A stretch of DNA of 14,980 nt from an uncultured Gilliamella sp. Its GTDB lineage: Bacteria > Pseudomonadota > Gammaproteobacteria > Enterobacterales > Enterobacteriaceae. Every line of letters begins with the position of its first letter. Positions within the stretch are counted from its first letter, which is position 1. Made by a program: the position numbers and the translations under genes. The notes beneath the pieces were generated by a model that searched no databases, was not told where the DNA came from, and worked only from the letters and a program-made list of their open reading frames with translations. The stretch is taken from contig CALYQY010000057.1 in the NCBI GenBank assembly GCA_945291235.1, forward strand, positions 1-14,980, read 5' to 3'. Below, one piece after another: positions 14,849 through 14,980 of this stretch.

Positions 14849-14980
14849 AGCCTCAAAATGTGATTTATTCTGTTAACACAATCACTTTTTTGATATAAAT
14901 TGGCATAACAGTGATATTTTGATACGGCTCAATAAATTTGGTTGGCGTGTTAACCATTTTATCAACCCTATAACCCGATA
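14778..14980 (+). repeat. Partial spacer 3 of the Sel1 cluster, cut by the window edge
   Basis: 203 bp after gene 3 that repeat the front two-thirds of spacers 1 and 2: terminator, then inverted repeat GTTAACAC (14872-14879) / GTGTTAAC (14947-14954), again enclosing 67 bp. The terminator part is spacer-2 type, the middle is spacer-1 type, and the last 20 bases again resemble spacer 2. By analogy a further gene could begin about 120 bp beyond the edge. Confidence 0.8.
14807..14844 (+). terminator. Rho-independent terminator, Sel1 gene 3
   Basis: Same 14-bp stem (AAAAGAACTG-T-CTT with AAG-G-CAGTTCTTTT), 7-base loop and seven T residues as after gene 2, with no base changed. Confidence 0.92.

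Overview
The window is AT-rich chromosomal DNA from a gammaproteobacterium. SuhB, CopA, TilS, MetC and PepB all read like shortened-codon versions of their enterobacterial counterparts: SuhB has the same length and catalytic numbering as the E. coli protein, and PepB and MetC can be aligned by eye over their full lengths. Low GC together with this protein set suggests the Orbaceae (Gilliamella/Frischella/Orbus, insect-gut symbionts). That assignment is an inference from memory of such genomes, not a search result.

Left and middle part (1-9760): ordinary single-copy genes in mixed orientations. suhB (+) ends at a strong terminator. A HxlR-family regulator (-) is divergent from copA (+), a Cu(I)-exporting P-type ATPase. 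copA converges on a probable metC-tilS unit (-; cystathionine beta-lyase, then tRNA-Ile lysidine synthetase). A stand-alone 4'-phosphopantetheinyl transferase (+) is divergent from metC and converges on a cytosolic tyrosine-phosphatase-family enzyme (-). The phosphatase is divergent from pepB (+, aminopeptidase B), which ends at a terminator near 9725-9758.

Right part (9760-14980): the accessory and most interesting section. Three tandem paralogous genes encode exported Sel1-repeat proteins. All share a 41-residue N-terminal segment (signal peptide plus a two-cysteine cap) and a 16-residue two-cysteine C-terminal tail. Between them lie exactly 20, 5 and 10 units of 36 residues (108 bp). Each gene has its own promoter-region dyad, ribosome binding site and a near-identical Rho-independent terminator, followed by a ~325-bp conserved spacer. 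Long stretches of perfect identity (333 bp between genes 1 and 3; 250 bp across the 3' ends of genes 2 and 3) show recent recombination or gene conversion. A first-repeat signature inside gene 1 suggests it grew by fusion. The third spacer runs off the window, so a fourth gene may follow about 120 bp beyond the edge.

The housekeeping genes do not form one pathway. The Sel1 cluster behaves as a self-contained, copy-number-variable family of periplasmic or secreted solenoid proteins. Possible roles are host interaction, envelope scaffolding, or orphan immunity proteins of a contact-dependent toxin system; the sequence does not decide between these. No tRNA, rRNA, insertion sequence, transposase or CRISPR array was seen.
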